The notes beneath the pieces were generated by a model that did not search any database, was not told the DNA's origin, and saw only the letters and a program-made list of their open reading frames with translations. 64,000 bases of DNA from Flavobacterium sp. AG291. Its GTDB lineage: Bacteria; Bacteroidota; Bacteroidia; Flavobacteriales; Flavobacteriaceae. Where the stretch lies: contig NZ_QQAR01000010.1 of NCBI RefSeq assembly GCF_003350375.1, positions 1 to 64,000 on the forward strand, in the 5' to 3' direction. Each line of letters begins with the position of its first letter. Position 1 is the stretch's first letter. This document shows, one piece after another, positions 32,799 to 41,152 of the stretch. Position numbers and translations under genes: made by a program.

Positions 32799-34916
32799 TT
32801 ACTTTAAAAGCTGGTATGCAATAAGCGATACGATATATGCAAAGCTACTCATGCTTATTAGCTGTATCATTGGCCACTTCCAGGAGTTGGTTTCCTTTTT
32901 GGTAATAGCCAGCGTACTAATGCATTGCATAGCAAAAGCATAGAACAGCAATAATGATGCCCCGGTGGCAAAATTAAATACTTTTTGACCGGTTATAGGG
33001 TTAATCTCGGCATTCATACGTTGCTTAATGGTCACTTCCTCTTCGGCGCTGCTTCCTATGTTGTAAATAGTAGCGAGGGTTCCTACAAACACCTCACGCG
33101 CGGCGAAAGATGATACTATGGCAATGCCTATTTTCCAGTCGTAACCTAACGGGCGTATCACAGGTTCTATCGATTTTCCGATGATACCTATGTATGAGTT
33201 TTCGAGTTGGTAAGAAGCTATTTTGTCGTTAAGTTCCGCCTGTGGCAGGGTTTTGTTTTCCGGCTGATGCGAAATGATCTCTTCAGCATTGGCAAATGCC
33301 TCACCCGGTCCATGTGAACCTAAAAACCAAATAATGATAGATAACGCTAATATTATTTTTCCTGCTCCGGCAACAAAAGCTTTGGTTTTTTCGAGTACGT
33401 TAAGCCCCACGTTCTTAAACAGCGGAAGCTTGTAGTTAGGCATTTCTGCCACAAAAAAGCTCTTGTGTTTCAGCTTAAGTATTTTGTTTAATATCCATGC
33501 CGATAGTAATGCCCCGCTAAAACCTAAAAGGTATAATAGCATAAGTGTAAGTCCCTGCAGGTTAAAGACACCCGCAACAACTCTATCAGGAATAACAAGT
33601 GATATCAGGATGGTATATACCGGAAGCCTTGCCGAACAGGTGGTAAAAGGTGTAACCAGTATGGTAATAAGCCTTTCACGCCAGTTCTCTATATTACGTG
33701 CTGCCATAATTGCCGGGATGGCACAGGCCGTTCCCGAAATAAGCGGAACCACGCTCTTGCCGCTAAGGCCAAAAGGTTTCATAAGCTTGTCCATAAGGAA
33801 TACTACACGGCTCATATAACCGCTTTCTTCCAGTATGGATATGAAAAGGAATAAAAATGCGATTTGCGGAATGAATATCACCACGCCGCCAATACCCGGT
33901 ATGATCCCCTGAGTAATAAGGTCGGTAAGTTTGCCGGGAGGCATAGTCGATTCGGTAAATGATGCCAGCCATGCAAAGCCTTCATCAATAAGATCCATAG
34001 GTATGCTCGACCAGGTAAATATCGACTGGAATATGAGCATTAGTATGCCAAGGAATATCACATAGCCAAAAACCTTATGCGTAAGTACCCTGTCGAGTTT
34101 AGCACGAAGGTCTTTCGCTTTAGAGTTGTCTATGGTCTGGCCTACTTTTAGTACATCGTTTATAAACTGGTAACGCTTAATCGTTTCCTTTTGCTGCATG
34201 CGCTTCAGCTCTGGCTTGTTTTTGGCAAAAGAGCTGTTGCTTTCAATTTCCTTACGTTCAAGCTGTCCAAAATTCACATCTTGTGTAATAACAAGCCAAA
34301 GCTTATACAACAACTGATTTGGGAAAGCATTGCGCAGGCCGTTAAAATATTGAGGGTCAATGCTCGATGCGTTAAGGCAGGGTTCTGTAGGCAGACTGCC
34401 ATAATTAACAATAAGTTCTTTTATCTGGTCTATGCCTTTGCCTTTACGGGAGCTAACCAAAGCAATTTTGGTTTTAAGATGCTCTTCAAGATAAGGGATG
34501 TCTAGAGAAATACCTTTATGCTCCATCCTGTCGCTCATGTTGATAACAAGTATGGTAGGCAGTTCGAGGTCTTTTATCTGGGTAAAAAGAAGAAGGTTTC
34601 TTTTTAAGTTCTCTACATCGGTAACCACAACGGCTACATCGGGATAATCTTTATCGTTTTTATTAAGAAGCAGTTCGATAACCACATTCTCATCCATAGA
34701 ACTGGCATTAAGGCTGTAGGTGCCCGGCAAATCCATAATGGTTCCTTTAGTGCCGTTTGGCAGCTTGCACGAACCTGTTTTGCGCTCCACCGTTATACCC
34801 GGATAGTTGCCTACCTGTTGGTTAAGACCTGTCAGCTGATTAAAAACAGAGGTCTTACCGGTATTTGGGTTACCAATTAATGCAATTTTTATGTTCAGTA
34901 GATTGTGGGGAGCCAT
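32799..34916 (-). CDS. feoB: Ferrous iron transport protein B
   Basis: A 705-residue inner-membrane Fe2+ transporter with an N-terminal G domain: G1 GNPNTGKTS (15-23), G3 DLPGTYS, G4 NMSD. The helical GDI-like region is followed by the membrane domain with two Gate motifs, including PFTTCSARLPVY and the CAIPAI segment. The full length of the family is retained. The gene overlaps the feoA stop by one base. Candidate Fur-like and -7 elements lie upstream of feoA. It is followed by a 40-residue Cys-rich partner. Confidence 0.96.
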   Translation of the reverse strand: MAPHNLLNIKIALIGNPNTGKTSVFNQLTGLNQQVGNYPGITVERKTGSCKLPNGTKGTIMDLPGTYSLNASSMDENVVIELLLNKNDKDYPDVAVVVTDVENLKRNLLLFTQIKDLELPTILVINMSDRMEHKGISLDIPYLEEHLKTKIALVSSRKGKGIDQIKELIVNYGSLPTEPCLNASSIDPQYFNGLRNAFPNQLLYKLWLVITQDVNFGQLERKEIESNSSFAKNKPELKRMQQKETIKRYQFINDVLKVGQTIDNSKAKDLRAKLDRVLTHKVFGYVIFLGILMLIFQSIFTWSSIPMDLIDEGFAWLASFTESTMPPGKLTDLITQGIIPGIGGVVIFIPQIAFLFLFISILEESGYMSRVVFLMDKLMKPFGLSGKSVVPLISGTACAIPAIMAARNIENWRERLITILVTPFTTCSARLPVYTILISLVIPDRVVAGVFNLQGLTLMLLYLLGFSGALLSAWILNKILKLKHKSFFVAEMPNYKLPLFKNVGLNVLEKTKAFVAGAGKIILALSIIIWFLGSHGPGEAFANAEEIISHQPENKTLPQAELNDKIASYQLENSYIGIIGKSIEPVIRPLGYDWKIGIAIVSSFAAREVFVGTLATIYNIGSSAEEEVTIKQRMNAEINPITGQKVFNFATGASLLLFYAFAMQCISTLAITKKETNSWKWPMIQLISMSSFAYIVSLIAYQLLK

Positions 34917-35155
34917 TAATGAGAGTCAGTTAAAATATCAACCTCTATTTGGGCGGCAGTCTCCATCCTGATGGCGACATGGCTTTCGTTGACGTTGATA
35001 TAAATTGGATCGCCCATTGGGGCAACCTGTAAAAGTTCCACAGTATTGCCGGGAAGGCATCCCATTTCAAGAAGCTTTAGTGGTACAGCATCAATATTAA
35101 GTTCAGTAATAATGGCTGTTTGTCCTTTTTTAAGTTCTGCAAGAGTGACTTTCAC
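34916..35155 (-). CDS. feoA: Ferrous iron transport protein A
   Basis: A 79-residue SH3-like protein required for FeoB-dependent Fe2+ uptake. It has the family layout: MKVTLAELKKGQTAIITEL, LKLLEMGCLPGNTVELL, DPIYINVNESHVAIRMETA. It is the first gene of the leftward feoA-feoB operon. A -7 element (TACTTTTG, 35181-35188) lies 26 bases upstream, with a Fur-like box between it and the start. Confidence 0.94.
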   Translation of the reverse strand: MKVTLAELKKGQTAIITELNIDAVPLKLLEMGCLPGNTVELLQVAPMGDPIYINVNESHVAIRMETAAQIEVDILTDSH

Positions 35156-35160
35156 TTTTA

Positions 35161-35177
35161 TTTAGAATGAATTTAGA
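35161..35177. promoter_or_regulatory. Imperfect Fur-like box TTTAGAATGAATTTAGA upstream of feoA
   Basis: The left half TTTAGAAT is identical to the perfect palindrome at 16878-16894. The right half matches it at five of eight bases. It covers the predicted feoA transcript start. Confidence 0.45.
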
Positions 35178-35180
35178 TTG

Positions 35181-35188
35181 CAAAAGTA
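35181..35188 (-). promoter_or_regulatory. -7 promoter element TACTTTTG for feoAB
   Basis: An exact TAnnTTTG match on the minus strand, 26 bases before the feoA start. Confidence 0.5.
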
Positions 35189-35209
35189 GCGATTAAAATT
35201 TAAAACGTC

Positions 35210-35902
35210 CTACTTTTCATTGGCTGCAAGCCATTTTATGTCCTCTAAAAGTTGTTTAACATTTTTTTCGCCTTTTACGTCCTTGTCAAGGTTGGTGCCG
35301 TTATAAAATCCGCGTATGCGGCCTTCTTTATCAACCAGTATAAAATTCTCAGTATGAACCATATCATACAGTTCGCTTGAGTCAGTCGTTTTAACGGCAA
35401 GATATGATTTGCGGGCTATATAATAAATGTCTTGTTTTTTTCCTGTAACCAGGTTCCATTTGCTGTCTATAACACCTTTTTTATGGGCATACTCTTTCAG
35501 TACTTCAGGAGTGTCAATATCGGGTGTTACCGAGTGCGAAAGCAGCATTACTTCGGGCATGTTTTTTATTTGTTCCTGCAGCCAGCCCATATTGTCGGTC
35601 ATTTTCGGGCAAATGGTAGGGCAGGTGGTAAAAAAGAAATCGGCTACATATATTTTTCCTTTGTAGTCGTTTTGGGTAATGGTTTTTCCGTTTTGATTGG
35701 TAAAGGCAAAATCTGCAATTTTATGATCGCGTGCAATATACTGTACTGTACTGTCTACAAGTTCCGGATTTACATCGGCAGGACTATATACCTTCAGATG
35801 TTTTCTTGGCGTAAGTGCACTGTTAAAAAGGAAGAGTATCACAACCGAAAGCAGGGCAAGTACTATCAGGAAGAGCCTGTATTTTTTTAAGAACTGGACC
35901 AT
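35210..35902 (-). CDS. SCO1/SenC-family copper-chaperone/thioredoxin-like protein
   Basis: A 230-residue membrane-anchored protein with one N-terminal helix (about 8-27) and a periplasmic thioredoxin-fold domain. The copper/redox motif is C-x3-C in FFTTCPTICPKMTDN; the conserved third ligand histidine is in YDMVHTENFILVDKEG. SCO proteins help assemble the CuA centre of cytochrome c oxidase. The start is MVQFLKKYRL, downstream of a -7 element at 35920-35927; the longer frame would start upstream of that promoter. No oxidase genes are in the window. Confidence 0.92.
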   Translation of the reverse strand: MVQFLKKYRLFLIVLALLSVVILFLFNSALTPRKHLKVYSPADVNPELVDSTVQYIARDHKIADFAFTNQNGKTITQNDYKGKIYVADFFFTTCPTICPKMTDNMGWLQEQIKNMPEVMLLSHSVTPDIDTPEVLKEYAHKKGVIDSKWNLVTGKKQDIYYIARKSYLAVKTTDSSELYDMVHTENFILVDKEGRIRGFYNGTNLDKDVKGEKNVKQLLEDIKWLAANEK

Positions 35903-35919
35903 GTAAAAATAAATTTTTG

Positions 35920-35927
35920 CAAAATTA
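35920..35927 (-). promoter_or_regulatory. -7 promoter element TAATTTTG for the SCO gene
   Basis: An exact TAnnTTTG match on the minus strand, 17 bases before the chosen ATG. Confidence 0.45.
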
Positions 35928-36033
35928 AGCAACAGCGCACTATAAAACACATAATAATGCGATTTAGACGTGACTTAAAACTCATTTTCTGCATTTTTAA
36001 CAGATTTACCATCAGTCATTAGGGGTAACTTTC

Positions 36034-36041
36034 TATTTTTG
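36034..36041 (+). promoter_or_regulatory. -7 promoter element TATTTTTG for the M13 peptidase
   Basis: An exact TAnnTTTG match 27 bases upstream of the ATG. Confidence 0.45.
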
Positions 36042-36068
36042 TAGGCACTTGAATCAAAAAAACAACAT

Positions 36069-38135
36069 ATGAAATTAACCTTCACTGCAAAATGTGTCAT
36101 TGCCGCTATGGCCATGGGTACAGTTGGTACTGCTCAAACAGCGAGCACAGCCCAACAAAAACCGGGGATTAATCTTTCTTATATGGATAAGAAAGTAAAG
36201 CCTCAGGACGATTTCTTCAGATACGTTAACGGTACCTGGCTGGACAATACGCAAATTCCTTCTGACAAGACACGTTGGGGAAGTTTTGACGAGCTTCGTG
36301 AAAACACCAATAACGACGCTCTTGCGATACTTAAGGAAGCAGCAGCTAATAAAAGCCTGAAATCATCATCAGATCAGGGTAAGGCAGCAAACCTTTACAA
36401 AACCATTATGGATACTGTTGCCCGTAACAAGGCAGGGGTAGCTCCTTTAAAGCCATATCTGGCAAAAATAAATGCGGTTAAAAACGTAAAAGATCTTGAA
36501 AAGCTTCTGATAGAAATGGAGCCGGTAGGAGGTCTTGGATTCTTTGGAATGGGCGTAGGCTCAGACGCTAAAGACAGTAACAGGAATATTGTTTATTTAG
36601 GCCCGGGAAGCCTTGGTTTACCGGACAGGGATTATTATGTTTCAGACGATGCAGACTCGAAAGAGAAACGCGAAAAATATGTTGCTCACGTAGCAAGGAT
36701 GCTACAGTACCTTGGCGTTAAAAATGCCGATGCTCAGGCTCAGGCTAAAACGGTACTTGCTCTTGAAACAGCTATGGCAACGCCAAGGTTGGACAGGGTA
36801 GAACGTCGCGATAGCAGAAAGACCTACAACCCTATGACGGTTGCCGAACTGCAAAAACTTACTCCTGCCATAAACTGGAATGCTTATTTTACAAGCCTTG
36901 GACTTTCGTTAAAGTCAGATGAGGTTATAAATGTATCACAGCCTAAATATATGTCTGCGCTTCAGGAGATACTTCAGGCGGGCAAAGTAGAAGACTGGAA
37001 AGCATATATGAGATGGACGCTTATTAATCATTCGTCAAATGAGCTTTCTACGCAAATTGAAACGGCTAACTGGGAGTTTTACAGTAAAACACTTAGAGGT
37101 GCCATTAAAGAGGAAACCCGCGATAAAAATGCGCTTCAAACAGTAAACGGTACTGTGGGTGAGGCATTAGGTAAGCTTTACGTAGAGAAGAAATTCCCAC
37201 CTGAGGCTAAAGCTAAAGCAGAGGCAATGATAAAGAATGTAATGCTTGCTTTTGAAAACCGCATTAACCGCCTGCCATGGATGGCAAAATCGACCAGAGA
37301 GAATGCCATTAATAAACTGCGTAAGCTTAATGTAAAAATTGGTTATCCTGACAAGTGGAAAGATTATTCGGCATTAACAATTAAGGGGCCTGCTGAAGGC
37401 GGAAGCTTTTTTGAAAACATGCTAAACGCTTCACGCTGGAGTTTTAAGGAAGATATAGAAAAGCTTCACAAACCTGTTGACAAAACAGAGTGGCATATGT
37501 CTCCGCAAACAGTAAACGCTTATTTTAACCCGTCATACAACGAAATCGTATTCCCTGCTGCTATCCTTCAGCCGCCATTCTATGATTATAAAGCTGATGA
37601 GGCTGTAAACTATGGTGGTATAGGTGCAGTTATCGGTCACGAAATATCGCACGGATTTGACGATTCAGGTTCACGTTACAATGCCGATGGTAACCTTGTA
37701 AACTGGTGGAGTGATGAGGATCTTGATAAATTTACAGGTCTTGGCGGAAGCCTTGCTGACCAATATAGCAGCCTTCAGCCATTACCGGGCATTTATGTAG
37801 ACGGCAAGTTTACACTTGGTGAAAACATTGGTGACCTTGGTGGCGTAAATGCTGCTTACGACGGTCTTCAGTTATACCTTAAACAAAATGGTAACCCTGG
37901 TCTTATAGATGGTTATACGCCGGAACAACGTTTCTTTATTTCATGGGCAACGATCTGGAGAACTAAAGCAAGAGATGAAGCGATTAAAAATCAGGTAAAA
38001 ACTGATCCGCATTCACCGGGAATGTACCGCGCTTACGTTCCGTTACAAAACGTAGATGCTTTTTATGACACTTTCAGCATAAAACCTGGCGACGGAATGT
38101 ACATTGCTCCGGACAAACGAGTGAAGATTTGGTAA
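36069..38135 (+). CDS. M13-family (neprilysin-like) zinc metallopeptidase, secreted
   Basis: A 688-residue secreted endopeptidase with a signal peptide (MKLTFTAKCVIAAMAMG, ending near GTAQT). N-terminal M13 domain opening DDFFRYVNGTWLDNTQIPSDK; C-terminal catalytic domain with VNAYFNPSYNEIVFPAAIL, zinc motif HEISHGFDD (HExxH), and ENIGDLGGVNAAYDGL supplying the third ligand Glu. The tail ends YIAPDKRVKIW, as in family members ending with CxxW or VKIW. It should degrade peptides in the periplasm or outside the cell. It is monocistronic, with its own promoter and terminator. Confidence 0.96.
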   Translation: MKLTFTAKCVIAAMAMGTVGTAQTASTAQQKPGINLSYMDKKVKPQDDFFRYVNGTWLDNTQIPSDKTRWGSFDELRENTNNDALAILKEAAANKSLKSSSDQGKAANLYKTIMDTVARNKAGVAPLKPYLAKINAVKNVKDLEKLLIEMEPVGGLGFFGMGVGSDAKDSNRNIVYLGPGSLGLPDRDYYVSDDADSKEKREKYVAHVARMLQYLGVKNADAQAQAKTVLALETAMATPRLDRVERRDSRKTYNPMTVAELQKLTPAINWNAYFTSLGLSLKSDEVINVSQPKYMSALQEILQAGKVEDWKAYMRWTLINHSSNELSTQIETANWEFYSKTLRGAIKEETRDKNALQTVNGTVGEALGKLYVEKKFPPEAKAKAEAMIKNVMLAFENRINRLPWMAKSTRENAINKLRKLNVKIGYPDKWKDYSALTIKGPAEGGSFFENMLNASRWSFKEDIEKLHKPVDKTEWHMSPQTVNAYFNPSYNEIVFPAAILQPPFYDYKADEAVNYGGIGAVIGHEISHGFDDSGSRYNADGNLVNWWSDEDLDKFTGLGGSLADQYSSLQPLPGIYVDGKFTLGENIGDLGGVNAAYDGLQLYLKQNGNPGLIDGYTPEQRFFISWATIWRTKARDEAIKNQVKTDPHSPGMYRAYVPLQNVDAFYDTFSIKPGDGMYIAPDKRVKIW

Positions 38136-38165
38136 CATTTCTTATACACAGATAATTATAATTCA

Positions 38166-38196
38166 AAAACCCGTAACAATCGTTGCGGGTTTTTTA
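38166..38196 (+). terminator. Rho-independent terminator of the M13 peptidase gene
   Basis: AAAACCCGTAAC-AATC-GTTGCGGGTTTTTT; 10-bp stem with one G-U pair, followed by T6. Confidence 0.88.
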
Positions 38197-38244
38197 TTTT
38201 TAAATTAAATTGCTGTAAATGAGGTTTTCCGTAATGAAATTTCA

Positions 38245-38274
38245 AAATTTCGGTATACTTTTATACCAAAATTT
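38245..38274. promoter_or_regulatory. 12-bp-arm inverted repeat directly upstream of the orphan response regulator
   Basis: AAATTTCGGTAT (38245-38256) and ATACCAAAATTT (38263-38274) are inverted copies with one mismatch around ACTTTT. The right arm merges into AAAATTTG, a 6-of-8 -7-like element, eight bases before the TTG start. Confidence 0.55.
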
Positions 38275-38282
38275 GGAGACGT

Positions 38283-38948
38283 TTGAAAACGAGTTTGAGT
38301 GTCCTGGCAATAGATGACCACATGGTGGTGCTGGAGGGTTACCGTTCTATCTTCAACATGCTTGAAGGTAATAAATTTGAGAGCCTTACTTTTACAAAAG
38401 CACGTGACTGTAAATCGGGTTACGATGTTTTGGAAAAGTATAAGGACATCCCTTTTGATATAGCCGTTATAGATTATAGTATACCCGAATATCCTGAAAT
38501 GAAATTGTTTTCAGGACACGATATGGCCGTGGAGGTAAGAAGGCTAATGCCGGACTGTAAAATTGTAATGATGACCATGCATAAGGAAGTGGAGATCATG
38601 AGCAATATACTTACCAATATAAACCCCGAAGGCTTTATTAATAAAAGCGATTGCAATACCGAAGAGATTGCTGAATGTTTTGAGGCTGTACTGAACGATG
38701 AGAAATATTATTCGCCTACGATTTCGAGTTATATAAAACGCCAGCAAAAAGGGATCATGCTCGATGATATTGATACAAAGATCATTATACTTCTCTCTAA
38801 AGGAATACGTACAAAAAACCTGGGGAAATACATTCCGCTTTCGGATAGTGCCATTGAAAAGAGAAAGTATAAGGTTAAAAAAATACTGGATGTAACCGGT
38901 GATGACGAAGCACTTATTGCTGAAGCCCGGAAACAGGGGTATATATAA
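38283..38948 (+). CDS. Orphan response regulator with LuxR-like C-terminal HTH
   Basis: A 221-residue protein read from a TTG start. The receiver domain has the acidic pair in AIDDHMVVLEG (about 9-19), phosphoacceptor Asp in IAVIDYSIPE (about 62), Thr in MMTMHKE and Lys in GFINKSD. The C-terminal domain (about 155-221) has a LuxR/NarL-like HTH: IDTKIIILLSKGIRTKNLGKYIPLSDSAIEKRKYKVKKIL. A long-spaced ISRLS-like helix recalls regulators of Bacteroidota with degenerate HTHs. No histidine kinase is adjacent. The start codon is only eight bases past a long inverted repeat, so the mRNA may be near-leaderless. Confidence 0.85.
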   Translation: MKTSLSVLAIDDHMVVLEGYRSIFNMLEGNKFESLTFTKARDCKSGYDVLEKYKDIPFDIAVIDYSIPEYPEMKLFSGHDMAVEVRRLMPDCKIVMMTMHKEVEIMSNILTNINPEGFINKSDCNTEEIAECFEAVLNDEKYYSPTISSYIKRQQKGIMLDDIDTKIIILLSKGIRTKNLGKYIPLSDSAIEKRKYKVKKILDVTGDDEALIAEARKQGYI

Positions 38949-39075
38949 CGTACTTACAATAACAATATCACTAACGCTGTAAATAAGTTACTTCACAGAA
39001 GAGATAACTGTGGTGATGCTTTTGAAAAATGTTGTTCGGGAGGTTACTAATTAATTAATGCCTAAAATAATAAAT

Positions 39076-39519
39076 ATGAAAAAAATTGCATTATTCGCGT
39101 TAGGTTTTATAGCGATCAGCTGTACTGAAAACAAGCAGGTAAATAGTATCGTATCTATACAAGGACAGTGGAAGACTTTACAAAAAAAAGTTAGTGCCAA
39201 AGCGCCAAGCCATAATGTGGGTAATTGCGATGGTGATAATGTAAAATGGAAAGGAGATATTTATACTTTTAATGCTGACGGTAGTTTTTCTACCAAAGAT
39301 ATTTGCTCAGGAAAACCAAATAATACTCAGGGTAACAAATGGAAATATGAAGATAATGTATTGACTCTGGAATATATGGATAAAGATAATGAAATGAAGG
39401 AAGTGTATTCTGTTTCAGATATTGGAGGAGATAAGATAAAATGGAGAATGATATATACCAGACATGATATGAATTATATGGAAAATACAGGATATTATCT
39501 TATTATGCAAAAACAATAA
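39076..39519 (+). CDS. Lipocalin-like lipoprotein
   Basis: A 147-residue lipoprotein: signal MKKIALFALGFIAIS followed by lipobox Cys16, a short linker, and a beta-rich domain beginning SIQGQWKTL, continuing YTFNADGSFSTKD and WKYEDNVLTLEYM and ending with MENTGYYLIMQKQ. This pattern (GxW at the start, alternating strands) resembles the small lipocalin-like families of Bacteroidota. The ligand is unknown. The start is MKKIAL, six codons inside the longer frame. It is followed by a hairpin terminator. Confidence 0.8.
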   Translation: MKKIALFALGFIAISCTENKQVNSIVSIQGQWKTLQKKVSAKAPSHNVGNCDGDNVKWKGDIYTFNADGSFSTKDICSGKPNNTQGNKWKYEDNVLTLEYMDKDNEMKEVYSVSDIGGDKIKWRMIYTRHDMNYMENTGYYLIMQKQ

Positions 39520-39566
39520 CGTACTGTATTATTCTAAGTCTTCCTAAACTGGGTTGACGATTCTAT

Positions 39567-39601
39567 AAAAAGGGGCTGTCTCAAAAGGGCAGCTCCTTTT
39601 T
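39567..39601 (+). terminator. Terminator of the lipocalin-like gene
   Basis: AAAAAGGGGCTG (39567-39578) pairs with CAGCTCCTTTTT (39590-39601), one G-U pair, around TCTCAAAAGGG. A T-run continues on the plus strand. Confidence 0.7.
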
Positions 39602-39983
39602 CATTTTTTATTGATCCCATGTCTTGGATATGTTTTAATTACAAACCTGCCTTTACGGGGGATTTTTTATTATCGATCAATCCGTTAAAATTTTGTTAAC
39701 TGCGGAAAATCCGCATCATCTAAAATCTCGAATTCTTTTTCTTTGTCTCAAGTTTAATAGCAAATCTTTAAGCCCCCTAATTTACTTTAAGAGACAAAAA
39801 AAAAGACATCAGCAAGCATAACCTAAACCAACTTCTGATATCAAAAAACGAGCAGCCTGCGTCGACCTTACTCAGCTAAATTTATAATTGCAGGCAGCTA
39901 AAATTGGTTATTAATGTAATAGGTCTTCACGTGTGTGGGTGGAAGGGCGCGGATTTTAATTAGAAGTCCCGCCCCAAACCTTT
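39602..39983. other. 382-bp non-coding region with several inverted repeats
   Basis: No convincing coding frame. It holds TGCGGA-AAA-TCCGCA (39701-39715), GTTAA...TTAAC (39684-39700), TTTGTCTC/GAGACAAA (39742-39749 and 39791-39798) and AGCAGCCTGC/GCAGGCAGCT (39851-39860, 39890-39899; one mismatch). It could hold a small RNA or be the remains of a mobile element. I cannot assign it. It contains no tRNA or tmRNA signature that I recognise. Confidence 0.45.
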
Positions 39984-40793
39984 TTATAGAGGTTTCCAAA
40001 CCTTATTAACGTCAAAAACATATCCTAATTTTTTTTCAACTTTATCACCACTCACCGTTTTCCCAAGCGATGGTTTTTCATGACTGAATACCGGAAGTGA
40101 TAATCCTAATGCTGCGGCCTTTTTGGTATAATGTTCTTCGCGGGTAGGGTGATAAGGTGCTACGCCATTAAAGATTTCGCCCCAGCTTTCCTTTTCAATA
40201 ATCTTTTGAATAATGCCAATACAATCCTTTTGATGGATGAGGTTTACAGGTCCATCCGGATTTTCAAGGTTTACTTTTCCGGCAAGGTATTTTACAGGCT
40301 GGCGATCTTCACCTACTAAACCTCCAAAGCGTAATACCGTAGTTTTGAATCGGGTATTTGCCAAAAGCGTTTCGGCTTCAACCAATTGTTTACCGCTTTC
40401 AGTTTCAGGATTTGGAGTCGTATCTTCTGTCACTACCGAATTGTCATCGGCATACACGGCAGTAGAGCTCACAAACATCACTTTTTGAATTCCTGAAGCT
40501 TCAATATATGGGATAAGCTTCTTTATTTTATCGGTAAAGCTTTCGCTGTTTTCATCTCTTAATTTGGGCGGAATGTCAATGATAAGGATTTCGCTGTTGC
40601 GTAGAAAATTCTCAATATCACCGTTAATACCATTTGCCGTAAGGCTGATGAGAAATGGATGAATTCCCTTTGCTTTTAAAACCTCTGTTTTTTCTGTTGA
40701 GGTCGTTGACCCATTAACCAAAAAACCTTTATTGATTAGCGATTGTGCTAATGGCAAACCGAGCCATCCGCACCCTAAAATGGAGATTTGCAT
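39984..40793 (-). CDS. NAD(P)-dependent epimerase/dehydratase-like SDR
   Basis: A 269-residue Rossmann-fold protein with the nucleotide-binding start ISILGCGWLGLPLAQSL (about 3-19). It keeps FVSSTAVYADD (about 107-117) but lacks the classical YxxxK in the usual place (ESGKQLVEAE follows the strand), so it is a YeeZ-like atypical extended SDR. The substrate is unknown. The start overlaps the stop of the zinc-ribbon gene by one base. Confidence 0.85.
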   Translation of the reverse strand: MQISILGCGWLGLPLAQSLINKGFLVNGSTTSTEKTEVLKAKGIHPFLISLTANGINGDIENFLRNSEILIIDIPPKLRDENSESFTDKIKKLIPYIEASGIQKVMFVSSTAVYADDNSVVTEDTTPNPETESGKQLVEAETLLANTRFKTTVLRFGGLVGEDRQPVKYLAGKVNLENPDGPVNLIHQKDCIGIIQKIIEKESWGEIFNGVAPYHPTREEHYTKKAAALGLSLPVFSHEKPSLGKTVSGDKVEKKLGYVFDVNKVWKPL

Positions 40794-41146
40794 TATGAAA
40801 TATCTTTACGAACTAAAATGTAATAATCGTTTTCCAGCGGCATATAGCCCTGCTCATACACAAAAAAATAGGTGTTACCGGTTTTGGTATGCAGTTGGTT
40901 GGTAAAATATTCAAAATCGAAACCTTTACTCATTAGCTTTGATTTAGTGGTTTTGGTCTTACCCTCTATATTCAGTTCGCTAAGTATACGGTTGTTCTTG
41001 CGCAAACGGTTGTTAATGTTGCGCATAAAGTTGTTGCTGTCCTTGTTTATTTTATTGTTCCAGGCATTGCGGCAGGCGTCGCTGCAAAATTTCTTGTCTT
41101 CGCGGCCAACGATCTTCTCGCCGCATTCAGGACAATTACGTGTCAT
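40793..41146 (-). CDS. Zinc-ribbon domain protein
   Basis: A 117-residue protein beginning MTRNCPECGEKIVGREDKKFCSDACRNAW in outline: a treble-clef/zinc-ribbon with C-x2-C and C-x3-C pairs at residues 5-25 (DUF2116-like). The remaining helical and beta part (about 30-117) is basic and ends in ENDYYILVRKDIS. It is probably a nucleic-acid-binding protein. It is six bases downstream of the GNAT-nitrilase gene and overlaps the SDR gene. Confidence 0.85.
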   Translation of the reverse strand: MTRNCPECGEKIVGREDKKFCSDACRNAWNNKINKDSNNFMRNINNRLRKNNRILSELNIEGKTKTTKSKLMSKGFDFEYFTNQLHTKTGNTYFFVYEQGYMPLENDYYILVRKDIS

Positions 41147-41152
41147 AAACTA

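Noticed and set aside
39602..39983. A tmRNA or 6S RNA gene
   Set aside because: No tRNA-like acceptor stem, T-arm sequence or tag frame that I can recognise.
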